From Tetraselmis striata (Eukaryota > Chlorophyta > Chlorodendrophyceae > Chlorodendrales > Chlorodendraceae): a stretch of 64,000 nt of DNA. Position 1 is the stretch's first letter. Each line of letters opens with the position of its first letter. Shown here piece by piece: positions 44,728 to 56,280 of this stretch. The stretch lies in contig VCJN01000028.1 in assembly GCA_006384855.1 (NCBI GenBank), positions 82,527-146,526 on the forward strand. Reading direction: 5' to 3'. The translations under genes were made by a program, and so were the position numbers. The notes under the pieces were generated by a model, which was given only the letters and a program-made list of their open reading frames with translations, was not told the origin of the DNA and did no database searches.

Positions 44728-44944
44728 CAATATAATTCGCAGATTGTTCGGATAATGTTCGCTCGCACATAGGCCCAACTCGAGGTGCCGAAATTTCTGG
44801 GCACCGGAACCCCTATAGCGCCCGAGCTTAGACACAGAGCAAGGGGGGCGGGGGGGCGCTTCCAGGGTCCGAGGATTTGGAGGCGTGTGTGGGGCGCGGC
44901 CCGAAGAAAGCGTAAGGGCGCAGGAGATGCGGGCATGCGGCAGG

Positions 44945-45031
44945 AGATGTGTGGGTGGGTGGGTGGGTGGGTGCGTGTGTTCGTGTGTGCGTGTGTGTGC
45001 GAGAGAGAGAGAGAGAGAGCCTGTGTGTGTA

Positions 45032-45079
<48 letters not shown>

Positions 45080-45118
45080 TGTGTGTGTGGGTGTGGATGT
45101 GGGTGGGTGGGTGTGCAC
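44945..45118. repeat. Compound GT/GA/GGGT microsatellite
   Basis: Blocks of gtgtgt, gagaga and ggtgggtg alternate. Two near-copies of gagagagcctgtgtgtg occur (about 45010 and 45070). Low-complexity frames here (Cys-Val-Cys or Leu-Ser-Leu-Ser) are not genes. Confidence 0.9.
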
Positions 45119-45614
45119 CTGCTGAGTTTTTTGTCAAAACTACCGACCGCGCCCCCGGGGACGGACGAGGCAGCTGCTTGTCCAGATGGACAGGGCCGCG
45201 GAGAGGTTCTTTTCCCCTACGTCTTGTTCACTGGGACTCGCTATGTCGCTGCCGAACACGTGTATTGTTCGAAGGCTCGTCACATGCCGTTCGCTCAGCG
45301 TCCTGAGTTGCAGAACGACTGCTGGCACAGGTACCCTGTAGCCTGGTTTGCCTGGCGCATTCCAAGTATAGCAGGCGGCCCCCAAACGGTGGCATGTACC
45401 GTACCCGTACCCGTAGTGCGACGATTATATATTATGCGCAGCGCCTGGCGCGCGCGGTTTTCGCGCTCATCATACCAGTACGGTAAAATAACCTTATTTA
45501 TTGCTAACCGTACATGTACATGATACCTCTGCGCTGCCGTTGTCCGCCGGCAGCGCTGTCACTGCGGTGTCATCCGCGCTGCTGCGGTGCCAGCGCTATG
45601 CTGGCTGCGGGCGG

Positions 45615-47205
45615 TTTTCTTTTTGTTTTTCCCGCCCCCGGGACAGGACTGGCACCAGTGAAACTCTTGCAGCGTCTCTACGACGGCCGTTACGCAGCGG
45701 TCCAGTCAGGGAAAGCCGTGGGTAGTTGACGCTCCGTTTATTTATTCATAGCCGAAGCATTCTGCAAGACTAATTGAAGGCCAGCGACGGAATTTTCAAT
45801 ACTGTTGGATCACAGTCTTAAACACTGCCATCAAAATACCCGGCACGGACCACGAAAGGTCCGCCCTACCCGTTTCGGCGTCGGCCCATTCGAGTAATGC
45901 GAGTTGGGGCAAGCCCCAACCCGCGATGCAAAGCATTTCGGGAGTGCGATTAATACATGTGCACCAAAAAAGACAATGTGAGGGAGGGCCCGACGCCATA
46001 GCTGGGATTTTTCCCATTCCCAGCAAAATCCAGGGCGCCGTGAAGGGAGGAGGGGACCCCGCCCAAAATAAAGGCAGTTGAGTCCTCAGGCGTTGACGCA
46101 ATAATCTGACTACTGATAAAGTCCCTGAACTCCGGAACTAACAACCTAAAATTATTACCGTGATACCGGTGATACCCCCAGCGCGAGCGAGCACTCCATC
46201 ACCAACACATATATATCAACATATATATATATATATGTTCGAAAGTCTCATATTCACCTCCGCCACATGCAAGGCAGTGCTCAAGGAACCGCTTAGGCAT
46301 GGCATGAATGTGGGCCAATCGGCGGGCAGTGGGAAATACTCGGGTGCGTAATTGTATCTTATTGTGCAGCCCGGCCACAACCCCCGCGCGCGGGAACATC
46401 CACACCTTACTATGGCAACTAACGGGTTTGATGCATAAGAACCTTGGACATATATACCCCAGGTTTTAGTGCGTGCTAATAACGATGCCGACGATTGATT
46501 TCGTAACGCGCCCACATTGATCCCTTTACTAGCTATTAGCGGCCTCGCACGTGCTGGCTAGTGACCTCCATCCACTCAAGTGGAACTAAGGTGCGCCCCC
46601 TCGTCAACTAGCCCTACGTTCGCCCTAGCTAGTCGATCTAACCACCGCACAATCCCCGACGTCCATGTGTTAGGGCGCGCCCGACTTGGCTGAATATACG
46701 AAATGGGTTATGCATGTATTCAAGTCGGATGCTTTGAGGAACGCCCGAGCCCGTGCCGCAGCGGCCGAGCCCATAGCCTCTATGGGCGCAATATCCAATT
46801 CTCGCATAATCGGTGCAGTGGCCACCCCATGGGAGTTTTTACCCACCCCAATAAGGCACCGCAAGCACTGATTGAGTACGGTTTGTAATTTATTATTTGC
46901 GCCGCTAGTTCTATCCATACCCCATAATTCACACCCGTAAGTTAGAACCGGTAGTACACATGATTTAAAGAGAAACACACGCACATTAATAGGAATCATG
47001 TCCCGTCTAGCGACTAATACCGAATCGAGCGCCTCGATGGCGCGTTTGCCCTTCTTAACCCGGTCGTCTACTATGTGCCGCATACCTAGATCCGAGTTAA
47101 TGACCGTAAATACATATATTCATTTCTACACAAATGCATATATTCATTTACAACCGGTACCCGTTGAATACCAATATTCATTAAATACCTATATTCATTT
47201 AAAAC
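45615..47205 (-). mobile_element. LINE copy C, 5'-truncated
   Basis: Collinear with the 3' three quarters of copy A. On the minus strand it keeps frames such as VLPVLTYGCELWGMDRTSGA, LNQCLRCLIGVGKNSHGVAT and ARARAFLKASDLNTCITHF, with the zf-RVT-like CLACGGGEYETFEH, and it ends in the shared tail (ttttgtttttcccgccccc, plus strand). Internal changes include a (TA)n expansion near 46208-46235 and local duplications of tatattcattt near 47110-47200, where homology to copy A ends. The RT catalytic core is missing. Confidence 0.85.
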
Positions 47206-48100
47206 TGGGGATTTTTTCAAAACCTGTATTCAATCTCCAATCTTTCTCCAGGGCTTTCAGAATCATATTGGGTTTGATCTGAAATTAAGAAATATGTGAG
47301 TCGCGACAGGGCCCGCAAGATGACATGGTCAAGAATTTCCGCTTCGCGGGACCGACGGAAGTTAACTCGCCGCTAACCCCGACCGACCTTCGCAGCGCCA
47401 TTGATTGGTCGACAGCCCCCACCCACGGCATGCGAGGAAGCTGCTTGCAGCTAACGCCCCTCAACTTGAGGACGAGGACGAGAATGAAGTGGAGGCGGAC
47501 GAGGACGACGCGGAAAATCCGCAAGGGGCACTTCGCACCTGATGAGGCGCGGCCGATCCCTCCACCCAATTCGAGTCTGCGAAATAGCGAGTCGAGCAAG
47601 CACATGGGCCAGCTCAATAAGAAGCAGCAGCCAACGCCGAGATGTCACCGCAGTCCCTGGAGCTAGCTCGTGAGCGAGCCGCAGAATGAAAGGAGGCGAG
47701 AGCAGCAGCACGTCGAGTTCAACCGTAACCGCTCACTTGCATGTGCTTGTAACGGCATGTCACCGCACCGCCCGCCCCCCATGCCGATGCGCACAGTGCA
47801 CGCGCCTACTCAGCCCCACGGCCCACTCTAGTCTGCTTCCTACTTTTAGACTCGCTAGTATTTGATTGGGTTTGAGCATGGGGGCGCTCAAGGTATGATG
47901 TGAGTTGAATTGTTAGATGGCTCGATGTTGATGCCGGGTAGCGACTACCCTCGCGGGGCGGTGCGCGAAATTAACATCCCTCGCGGAATACTTAGAGACT
48001 GGCCCACTGGTTTAGAATTTCCTCACTGATACTTGGTATCCTCACTAATATGCGTGTCAGTCATGCATAGATAGAGGCTGTCCGACCATCCCCGGATAGC
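47206..48100. other. Possible Gag-like relic
   Basis: A plus-strand frame (47325-47666) begins MVKNFRFAGPTEVNSPLTP. A neighbouring frame reads AEMSPQSLELARERAAE (about 47635-47690), which is coiled-coil-like as in Gag proteins of recombinase elements. It is short and frameshifted, and I cannot identify it. Confidence 0.3.
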
Positions 48101-50532
48101 TTATGGAATGCCCTAAGAGGCTGAACGGGTTTAATTGGGTGCCATCATGCCAATACCCTATACGTAAAGCTCATTGCCGTAACCGCACGAAACCTGGATT
48201 TTGCTCGCTAAAACAAGTGAAACCCTACCTTGGGCTGGCTGGCGCTGTCCGCATTATGCTGGCGGCGGTCAACAATGCCGATGATATGCTGATGCTGTTG
48301 TACGGGTTTACAATAAATGTCCACGATGCGGTACCATGTACAAGTAATAATAACGACATCGTTCGATTTAAAACAAATGTGAGTCGGAACTGATTAGAAC
48401 TAATTACGATCATGTTGCGCATGCGTAACGATGTATGCCAACAAATGATGACTACATGCGGTAAATCGATCCGTGTTGACTCAGTAGCATCGATGCTGAT
48501 AAATAAAAGTATAGATCTCCGCGGTTCATCAGCTAGTCGCTAAAGCCGCCCCAACACTGGACCTCCCGCGCCAACTCGGCAACTGCAGTCTTAGGTCTTG
48601 CATAGCCCTTGCTTATATGGTTTGCGTCACGCTCAAGTCGTCTGCTGACGGCTGCCAGCACGAGTCAAAAGGTGCATCCCTCGCCGGAGCTGCGCGTCGC
48701 GCTGGACAGTTTTTATTTTTTGATTTTTACAGTAATATTGGAACTCAAGTATTATCTGCTCATGTTTTCGAACGGTTTCAGCGCGAAGATACGAAATCTG
48801 GACGGAGCAAACGACAGTGATTTGGAAATACTTTTAAATTTGTGTTATTTATTTCATATATAATGAATGCTCGTTAATATCTATGAACTTCACTCTCCCA
48901 CAAAATTTTAGCCGTGCACGAATCTGAATGTCGGCGCATAGCTGCACACTAGCACATGGATAAAACCACGTAATATAGTATTTTATCCATACCGAAGCTT
49001 AGCTTCCGTGACCTTGGTTGCAGCGCACCCTCCGAAATAACGTCGCGCTGATGCATTATTATCTGTAGTGCGCTTTTTCCGCTCGTGAAAATGCCGCTTT
49101 ACAACAGAAAATTGCACAATCCGATTGCACGCATTTGGGTTTCATCATGGGGTTGCGCATGCATGCCCCCAAGCTTTTACGCACGGATAATATTATAGTA
49201 AATACGAATAAATTGTGGGGGTGTCGTGCCATCTGGGTGATGACGTGGCATCGCAGCCGTGCACGCGCCACTATACCCTTACTGTTTTGTCAATGCCCGA
49301 AAGGGCCTAGAATTATAGTCCATTGGTAGCAAAACACGCAACGCGCTATATGGCCCACGTTTCACCATGCGGATAGCCCATATCAAAGTTTTCCCGATGC
49401 ACTACTGCCACGACGCAGCGCGGGAGGTGTGGGAGTAGGAAAGATAGGCATTGTGCAAAAGCGCACCGATAACTTCGAAATCGCCGAAATTTCTACGCAT
49501 TGCGGGCAAAAGAATGTCCGTTGATTTGGGGAAACGCTATAATGTAGAGTTGTTTATTTACTTGCGACCTATAGCGGGGTCGAGTCTGAGGCACTATGGG
49601 TCTCACCCGGGTGCCCGTGACGGGACCTTGCGCTTGCATTGGACTGAAAAGTTTGAAAACATGTTTTGGGGGCTCGCAGACCCCTTAAACGACATTAAAT
49701 GGCAATTCCGAGCGTGTCAATCCGGGAAACATGTAAGACCCCTGACTTGCTGCCGGATTCGTATGAAAGCGCTTCTGCCATGCGCGTTCCAACGCGACCT
49801 CGTACGCCTCAATCGTCCAACACCGTTTTACGAAGATTTGCCTTTTGACATACCTCCCAAATAAGTTGCAATTGCAGCGCAGCTTGCTTTCAACACTGAC
49901 GACGCTCATATTCGGTCATGTACCCTCTCGCGTGGATACCTATTTTTAGTTGATAAAAACACGGAGTGGTCGCATGACACCACTATGTCGGCGATTTTGA
50001 AAAAATCGCACCTATACATGCCAAAAAACCGTCACTTCATAAAGCTCCGAACTCGCTTACAATGCCAAGAATTGGGCAATAATGTTGCGGCTATATATTG
50101 TACTACCACTTTACGACACACTTCTCCGCGCCAAAATAACCGACATTTGCCGATTTAAGATGACGGCTACGACGCACTCAGTGGCTATTGAGTGCACCTA
50201 CGGCTGGTTGAATGGCATACAATGAGGTTGCCGTATACCCGCGCAAGTGCGCAACAATGAATTCCCACGTGCTATGTGATTTTGGAAGGGCAAGACGTTT
50301 GTGGGGCGGGGATGTATGTACATCAAATTGACAAGTACCAGCAAGTATATTTGGACCGATGCCACATATTAAGGACTATATAGCGACTATACGTATGGCG
50401 GACTACATACGTATATAGCGACTGTACATGCATGGCGGACAGATGATGAGAGTAACAGACCGACAGCAGCAAGTGCGCAGCGCGTAAGACAGGGATATGG
50501 GCTGGGCAAGTTTCCAATTTATTACGCGGGTT
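48101..50532. other. AT-richer stretch without a recognised gene
   Basis: Lower GC than the gene island. An open frame at 49451-49864 (plus, TTG-initiated, 137 codons, ending YEDLPFDIPPK) has no recognisable motif. I do not call any gene in this stretch. Confidence 0.35.
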
Positions 50533-51129
50533 ATGATCTAAACTAGGTTATGGGGTTTCCCCCTTTCCTAACCGCTTTCCCAGCTACCGTTGCTGCGAAG
50601 TGGTGCGGGTTAATAGTTGTTGCGTCCGATGGATGCATAACGAGTGGACATAAAAGCAACCGCACGAGTTGAGCTTGACCTCTTTCAGTTTCGTTGTGTT
50701 ATACACATCGATTAACTGTGTCGTAATCTGTTGCGATCAAGGTTACATGTTTCAAGACCATGCCCAGCTCACCATATGTGTGTGAAAATGATTCTCATCC
50801 ACACCCAACTCACCATCCGTATGTGAAAATAAGTATCATCCGTACGCCCGTGCGTCACCATGTCAGAGGGAGAAGAACCCGTTGCCGAGCCGACGCTCGA
50901 ATCGTTGCAAGCAGACATGCATGCCCATTTTACAATTTACAGTGCTGCGCGAGCTCGCATCGTCGTCTGGCCAAATTGACGGCTCGTGAACGTGTTGTTG
51001 ACGGAGACGGAGCACATGGCTCTTGCTCAAGGCAGCACCTAGCGGGACAGCCGACAAGAAGCGGGGGAGCCGCAGTGCGCCTCAACGTACTAGAGCAAGC
51101 CCATATATAGCGGCCGTGTCGGAGTAAAA

Positions 51130-51600
51130 TCCGCGAGTGACGAGGCCGACTACCTCGAGGTGTCAGAACTACTACAACGAGCAGAGTTTGGCTACGAGGC
51201 CGTTCAACCGGTCAGCCGGGTGCATGGGCTACTTTTCCCTTTGAGCACCGAACTAACGAACGACTATTACTTCAAGCATGATGCCTGGCGTCTGCCGGCC
51301 CATGAGGAGTACCTTCGGATTACGTGTTTTGGGGCCCACATGGCTGCTCTTTTCGTGGCTCTCGACGAGCCGCTACCTCACGTCCATGCTGCAAATCAAG
51401 ACTTCACCCCCTACCTCGCTCGCGCCCGGAATCACGCCGAGGCCATCGACAAGGCGTTCCGCTTTCGCCGGGCTTTCTTGCGGAAGCGAGACGAGATCAA
51501 GCGTGTACACGGTGACAAAGGTGTGCTAGACGTACTGCGGGCTCAACACATCCTGCTTGCAGCCGAGCATTTGGGCTCTGCGATTTTCTGCGGGACATGA
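51130..51600 (+). CDS. Gag-like protein of the recombinase element
   Basis: An open frame (about 51130-51600, no clear ATG; GTG at 51160) with a helical, Gag-like composition, e.g. YEAVQPVSRVHGLLFPLS, EYLRITCFGAHMAALFVALD and ARARNHAEAIDKAFRFRRAF. Position and size fit the first ORF of a Ngaro/PAT element, packaging RNA in particles. The N-terminus probably starts upstream near A1 in a frameshifted part. There is weak resemblance to the corresponding region at 14200-14350 of the first recombinase element. Confidence 0.55.
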   Translation, partial: SASDEADYLEVSELLQRAEFGYEAVQPVSRVHGLLFPLSTELTNDYYFKHDAWRLPAHEEYLRITCFGAHMAALFVALDEPLPHVHAANQDFTPYLARARNHAEAIDKAFRFRRAFLRKRDEIKRVHGDKGVLDVLRAQHILLAAEHLGSAIFCGT

Positions 51601-52249
51601 TGAAGGACTACGAGCGCCGTGCCTTCGACGCGACAATCGCCATCAGCGCGAAGGGGGACGGATGGAAGGTGGGTGGACGGTGGCGGCGACGCTAGCATGA
51701 CGCCGGCGCGGACGTGGACGTGGCGGGGGTCGCGGGCGTGGCCGCGAAGATGAGCATGCCGACATACGGCGTGGGGCGCCTTTCCCCAGAGATATGCTTG
51801 CGCTTTGCGATGTCACCTTTCGGTGACCGCCGCACAGCGAGCCCTAGCAGCCCAACTGCAGGATGAGCGCCCCGTGTCCGGACCGAACCCCCCCCCCCCC
51901 CCCCCCCCAACCCTACAGACTTCATTTAGACCTTTTTCGGTGCGGGGCTTCTTCCAGCCACAGCCGAGTGTGGCTCAACCATCCGCACAGATGCACATGG
52001 CGGCTCAACAATCCGCCTCCCGCCGTACAATCTCATCACTGCGTTCGTCGGTTGTTACACTACGTGTTGCACATGATCCGCAACTACCATCGTTCGCGCG
52101 TGTACGTTACGCGCGGGACAAGCGCTAAGAGCGCGACGGGCGCGCAGGGCGGCCCTCCTACCCGCACCTTGCCCCGCAAACCCGTACTGGTGCCCCAACT
52201 TACCCATCCAACAATTACCACCCAGCCAACCACCAGCAACCTGACCGGC

Positions 52250-53440
52250 GCGGCTGATTACTTTGCTGCCATGAACCAGTCGCATGTTACTCCGTCGGTC
52301 AAGTGTCGCACTTACATAATTGACAAACCCGAAGCTATCGCCCCATGGGTTGCTTCATTCCGGTCCCATCTACTGGAAGCGTTCGGCTCGGACGAGTTGG
52401 GCCAACGGACCCTCGACCTCGGGTACTCTCCAGCTCCCTCACCGCATAGACGCTCAAATGCTACGCCGGCAAGCTGTGTCAGTTCGCGGAGTCTTGCCAC
52501 AAGTCCGAGAACACCAGCCCGCTGGAGGCGACCACAGGCACTGCCGTCCGATACGTCGCTTGGATGGGTGAGCGGGGCCACATTGGGGCTAAGTCGTGAC
52601 AACCCTACCTCTCAGCAATCAACACCTTCGCTGAGCTGCATAACATCGACCCCAACGCTAAGGACAGCCTAAACCTGACCGCCGTGCGTCGTGGGCTACA
52701 ACTAAGGCAACGCCGCGCGGAGGCTGCCCCTTTCCGGGTCCCGTTGCCTGTTGATATCGCTTACGCTTTCGTCGAGCGGTCCGAATTGATTGTGTCTGCT
52801 CCCCCCCCCCCCCGCTCCTCGAGTACCAGTACGACTTCCGGGCCCTCTTGGCCTCGGTTGTCAACTTCATGCTTTTTGCCAGTGATGGGACTTTATGACG
52901 TGTCCCGCCGAGAGTGGGACGTGCATGTCGACTCCTACAACGTCACCCTGCAAGCCTATCGCGAGAAGGGGCGCGCCGGACGACACGGCCCCGACGACCT
53001 ACGTGTCGTGCTCCTTCCTGTGTCGGAGCACCCCCGCGTCGTCCGTTTTTCCTACATCACTTCATCGACAACGTACAGTGTGCTCCCATGGTCCCTTCTT
53101 CCTTGGCCACGACAAACTTCTAGACGGTCACCCCGAACGAGCAGTCCAAATCTCAGACAGCCGCTACCATGTCTGATTGGCTCTCTGCAGCCGTTCGTCT
53201 CGTTGTGGGTGCTGCCCCTCCCGCCGGCACTTCATGAAGCTCTCACAGCCTTCGCAAAGGCGCCAGTCTCTGTTGCTAACTAACGCCATCGGAGTTCAGC
53301 TGTCCCATATTCGCCACCAGGGCGGCTAGGCCACAAGCTCCGACGTCGTTCTGGGCTACATCGACGCGAACGTCCTCCATGCACCTAGCGCGTGGTTCTT
53401 CTTCCCTCGTCGGTCAGATCGCGCCCCTTCGCCACTTCCA
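52250..53440 (+). pseudogene. Tyrosine recombinase of the Ngaro/PAT-like element, frameshifted
   Basis: The N-terminal SAM-like DNA-binding part reads YFAAMNQSHVTPSVKCRTYI (52257 on), then after a frameshift YAGKLCQFAESCHKS and TAVRYVAWMGERGHIGAKS. The catalytic part is scattered over frames. The box HSLRKGAS is at 53244-53267, and the tyrosine region IRHQGG followed by SSDVVLGYIDANVLHAP is at about 53305-53385, with stops in between. The order agrees with the recombinase in 17140-18130. It would catalyse integration of circular cDNA if intact; this copy is dead. Confidence 0.7.
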
Positions 53441-53907
53441 AGTTCAACAAGACTCCGTAGCAGTGGCCTTCCCGGCGCCCCCGCCCTTCGTGACCTAGCG
53501 CTACCCCTTCTTCGCCAATCTACCGCTCTCTCCGTTCGCTCTTCACTGGCAGAATCATACTCAACTTGAAATGATGTAAACTACTTCATGGGGTTTCCCG
53601 CTTTCCTGACCGCTTTTCCGGCTACCGTTGCTGCTAGATAGCGACAAAGTGGTACATGTTGCTAGTTCACCTGTTCTTGCGCCCGATGGGTGCAGCACGA
53701 GTAGACATAAAAGCAGCCGCAAGAGCTGGGCTTGCCATCTTCCAGTTTCGCTGTGTTACACACAGCGCCCCGCCCCCTGACTCCATTTTCCCTCCACGCT
53801 TGCACTTAACCTTCCTGCCAATTTCGGCTCTTTTATAAACTAGCCTGCGCATCATTCTAGAGCAGAATCAGACTCGACTTAAAACCCACAACTGCTACCC
53901 GTACTAC

Positions 53908-53926
53908 TGGTGTGAATTACAAAAGG
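53908..53926. repeat. Dispersed ACTGGTGTGAATTACAAAA motif, copy downstream of the recombinase element
   Basis: Exact match to the consensus, embedded in gtactactggtg and followed by gggtactactggtac. Confidence 0.6.
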
Positions 53927-54112
53927 GTACTACTGGTACGTGTACTCGGCAATTGCTGCTGATGCTACGGGCAGTCACCATTGCAATCCGTCAGAAATAA
54001 GGATTACTTAACAATGGTATCACGGAAATGTACGAGTAACGAATATGAGTGCACAATCGATCAATTATCCTGTGACATTCTGCGTCTTCTCATGTTACTG
54101 CTTCCCCCTCGC

Positions 54113-54195
54113 AGTCGCTGTAGAGGACCTTTCTGATTGTCCTTTCTTTGTGATTTCCTGATGTCGCCTTCTGATGCTGCTAGCTCATGTAGTCG
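54113..54195. repeat. Dispersed 78-bp repeat, copy 2
   Basis: Matches 3778-3855 with a few substitutions and a short indel (shared core ttctgattgtccttt, then tgatttcctgat). It lies 230 bp past the end of the second tyrosine-recombinase element but is not part of its split repeats. Confidence 0.75.
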
Positions 54196-56280
54196 CTAAA
54201 TACATTATCCTGTGAGATGATGCTCATGCGCCCGGAAAAAATCGCTCGAGACATGAATGCGAGAATCTCGGGGACTGCTGGCGACTATAAACGAGTCAAC
54301 AAAGCGCGGTCGTCGACAGCTCGTCGACACCACACTCGCGCATATAGCGACTAATGCACCGCGTTCGACTACGTATTCGCACGGGCGCGCGCCGTCGCTA
54401 GCAGAGGCGAAACTACCTGGTCCACCGTACCGAGTAGTGGGTACCGCGCTGTGGCTACCGGGCCGCGAGTCCGTCTGCGACTACACAGATCGTTCCAGCC
54501 GCCCCCACTCGGAAACCCGGAAGCAACACCTCAACCCGCCCCCACGCCACGGCCCCGCCGTTTCAACAGCAGGTACGGCCCTAAAATGTCCGGGAACAGG
54601 TTGATAACTTTCTTTACTTCGCTGGGACTTATTGGGGAGCCGCGGGTGGCCCGGGCGCTGTTAGCTGGGACGGACAGCAGGCGCAGGGCTTAGCATGCAC
54701 CGTGACACCCGCCCAACCAGCTGCGCGTTCTTCGCGCCAAGACGGCAAGCCGTGCATCTCAAGAAGAACAGATTCGCTACGGGCAGACTGCATGACCGCA
54801 TCTCGAACCATCCACACCAGCCTGGCGGTGCGAGTTGACAGTGTCAGGAACTTTGGCGAACGGGATGTCCAACTCGACCGCGGCGCTCGCTAACATCGGT
54901 CGTACGCCCGCACCAACTTCCTGTCGAGCCGGACTCGCCGCCGTTGCAGCGCATCAGCAGGGGTTTCCCTGAGATGATCATCTCGGCGACATAATCGACG
55001 GTATTCAGTGCACCCCGGCCGCAACCCGTCCGACGGTGGGGGCACTTAAAGTGACGTCGTCTTGGCGGGCGCCACAGTGCCGCACGACACGTACAATTGT
55101 CCGTTGTCCCCGCGACCATACGAGGCCGACGAACGGGTCGAAGTCCATAACCAAGTTCCCTAAGCACAAGCATATCCAACTTGTCGCTCGCACGCAGGCT
55201 ATTCCTTCCCTCGATACGGGCCGCAGAAAGGTTCGACACGCCCGCGTGTGCCCTGCTCAGTTGCCGCCGAATCCAAGGGCCAGCGGCCGCGTATATGCCG
55301 TGGCATGTTCACGGCGTCGGCGGTCGGTCTAGGTATCCATACTTCAACACGCCTGCCACGCCGCAATCAAGAGTGCCTAGCCTAGCCGAGGAGTAGAACT
55401 TGAAAGTCCTCAAAATCCTTTGTAGTCGCAATTCCAAGGGGGTGATGCAACGGGTACCTGTGTCGATGTTATTCACCGGATTGCTATAGTCGTGCTGCTG
55501 TCAGTAATAGTATCTGATACACCCAAGGATTCGTAGCGCTATAATCGTACTGACTATCAGACGATCACTTCAACACTCGAGCAACAGTCGTAGTAAGCAG
55601 TCTCTACTCATCATTCAGTCGGATACTGCGCTAAGGTGCGAGCAGCGCGTGGTGCTGGTGCATATGTATGTCTGTGTGGCTTAGCCAAACAGTACTGCTG
55701 CTCCTGAGCTGCTGGCCTGTCCTTATCTCCCCGAGAGAGGTCGCGTGTGCCTCCATCACATAGTGCAGTACATTTAGCGCGGACAGAGAGGCCATACGAT
55801 CCCCAGATGTGTGTGTGTTCGAAAGCAGCCGCACTGTTCCGCTCTACAGAATACATTCCAGGCGCGGAAATAGCTCACTGCCAAAAGCATTGTTTTGCCA
55901 CCAGGTGGTAAATCTCACTTAGCTAAGGCTGAATTGTTTAAATGGAATTTAGAGTAGTGGCTTGCAGCTTCCGGTGGATACAAAAATGTGACTATTGACA
56001 TATAGTGTGCACCGACATTGACTCCCTTACCAAATCTACTCTTAACATCGCAGAGTGTAACCGGCGAAGACGTCTGGCAGAGTTATTATGTCAAAATATT
56101 CACTGTATGTTGGCCAGCATGCACTGCGCTTTGCGTAGCATTAGGGCTGCTGAGATTAGTGGGGAATCTGCCATCAAAATCTGAGAACATGCATTGCTTT
56201 TCTGCAGACACATTAGCGACCGAGTGGCTTCCAGGCCCAGCGACAGAAGACTGTTGGTCCTCCGTCGTCAAAGTAACATC

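Larger units (their letters stand above)
50533..53884 (+). mobile_element. Ngaro/PAT-like tyrosine-recombinase element with split direct repeats
   Basis: Direct repeats occur in the order A1 (50533-50710), body, B1 (about 53504-53570), A2 (53571-53767), B2 (about 53807-53884). A1 and A2 share tatggggtttcc/catggggtttcc, ctaccgttgctgc, gacataaaagca and cagtttcgNtgtgtta. B1 and B2 share gcagaatca and ctcNactt. This split layout is diagnostic of Ngaro/PAT-type DIRS-like retroelements. The body encodes a Gag-like protein and a recombinase, but no RT or RNase H was found between them, so the copy is internally deleted and probably non-autonomous. Confidence 0.75.
53885..56040. other. Repeat-containing stretch without a recognised gene
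   Basis: Contains the dispersed ACTGGTGTGAATTACAAAA motif (53908-53926) and the 78-bp repeat (54113-54195). Open frames (for example minus 54844-55239) show no recognisable domain. Confidence 0.35.

Noticed and set aside
44885..45523. Cys-Val/Arg-Glu repeat protein
   Set aside because: Translation of the GT/GA microsatellite block.
49451..49864. 137-codon open frame in AT-richer DNA
   Set aside because: No ATG at its start, no motif, no repeat or exon context; left uncalled.
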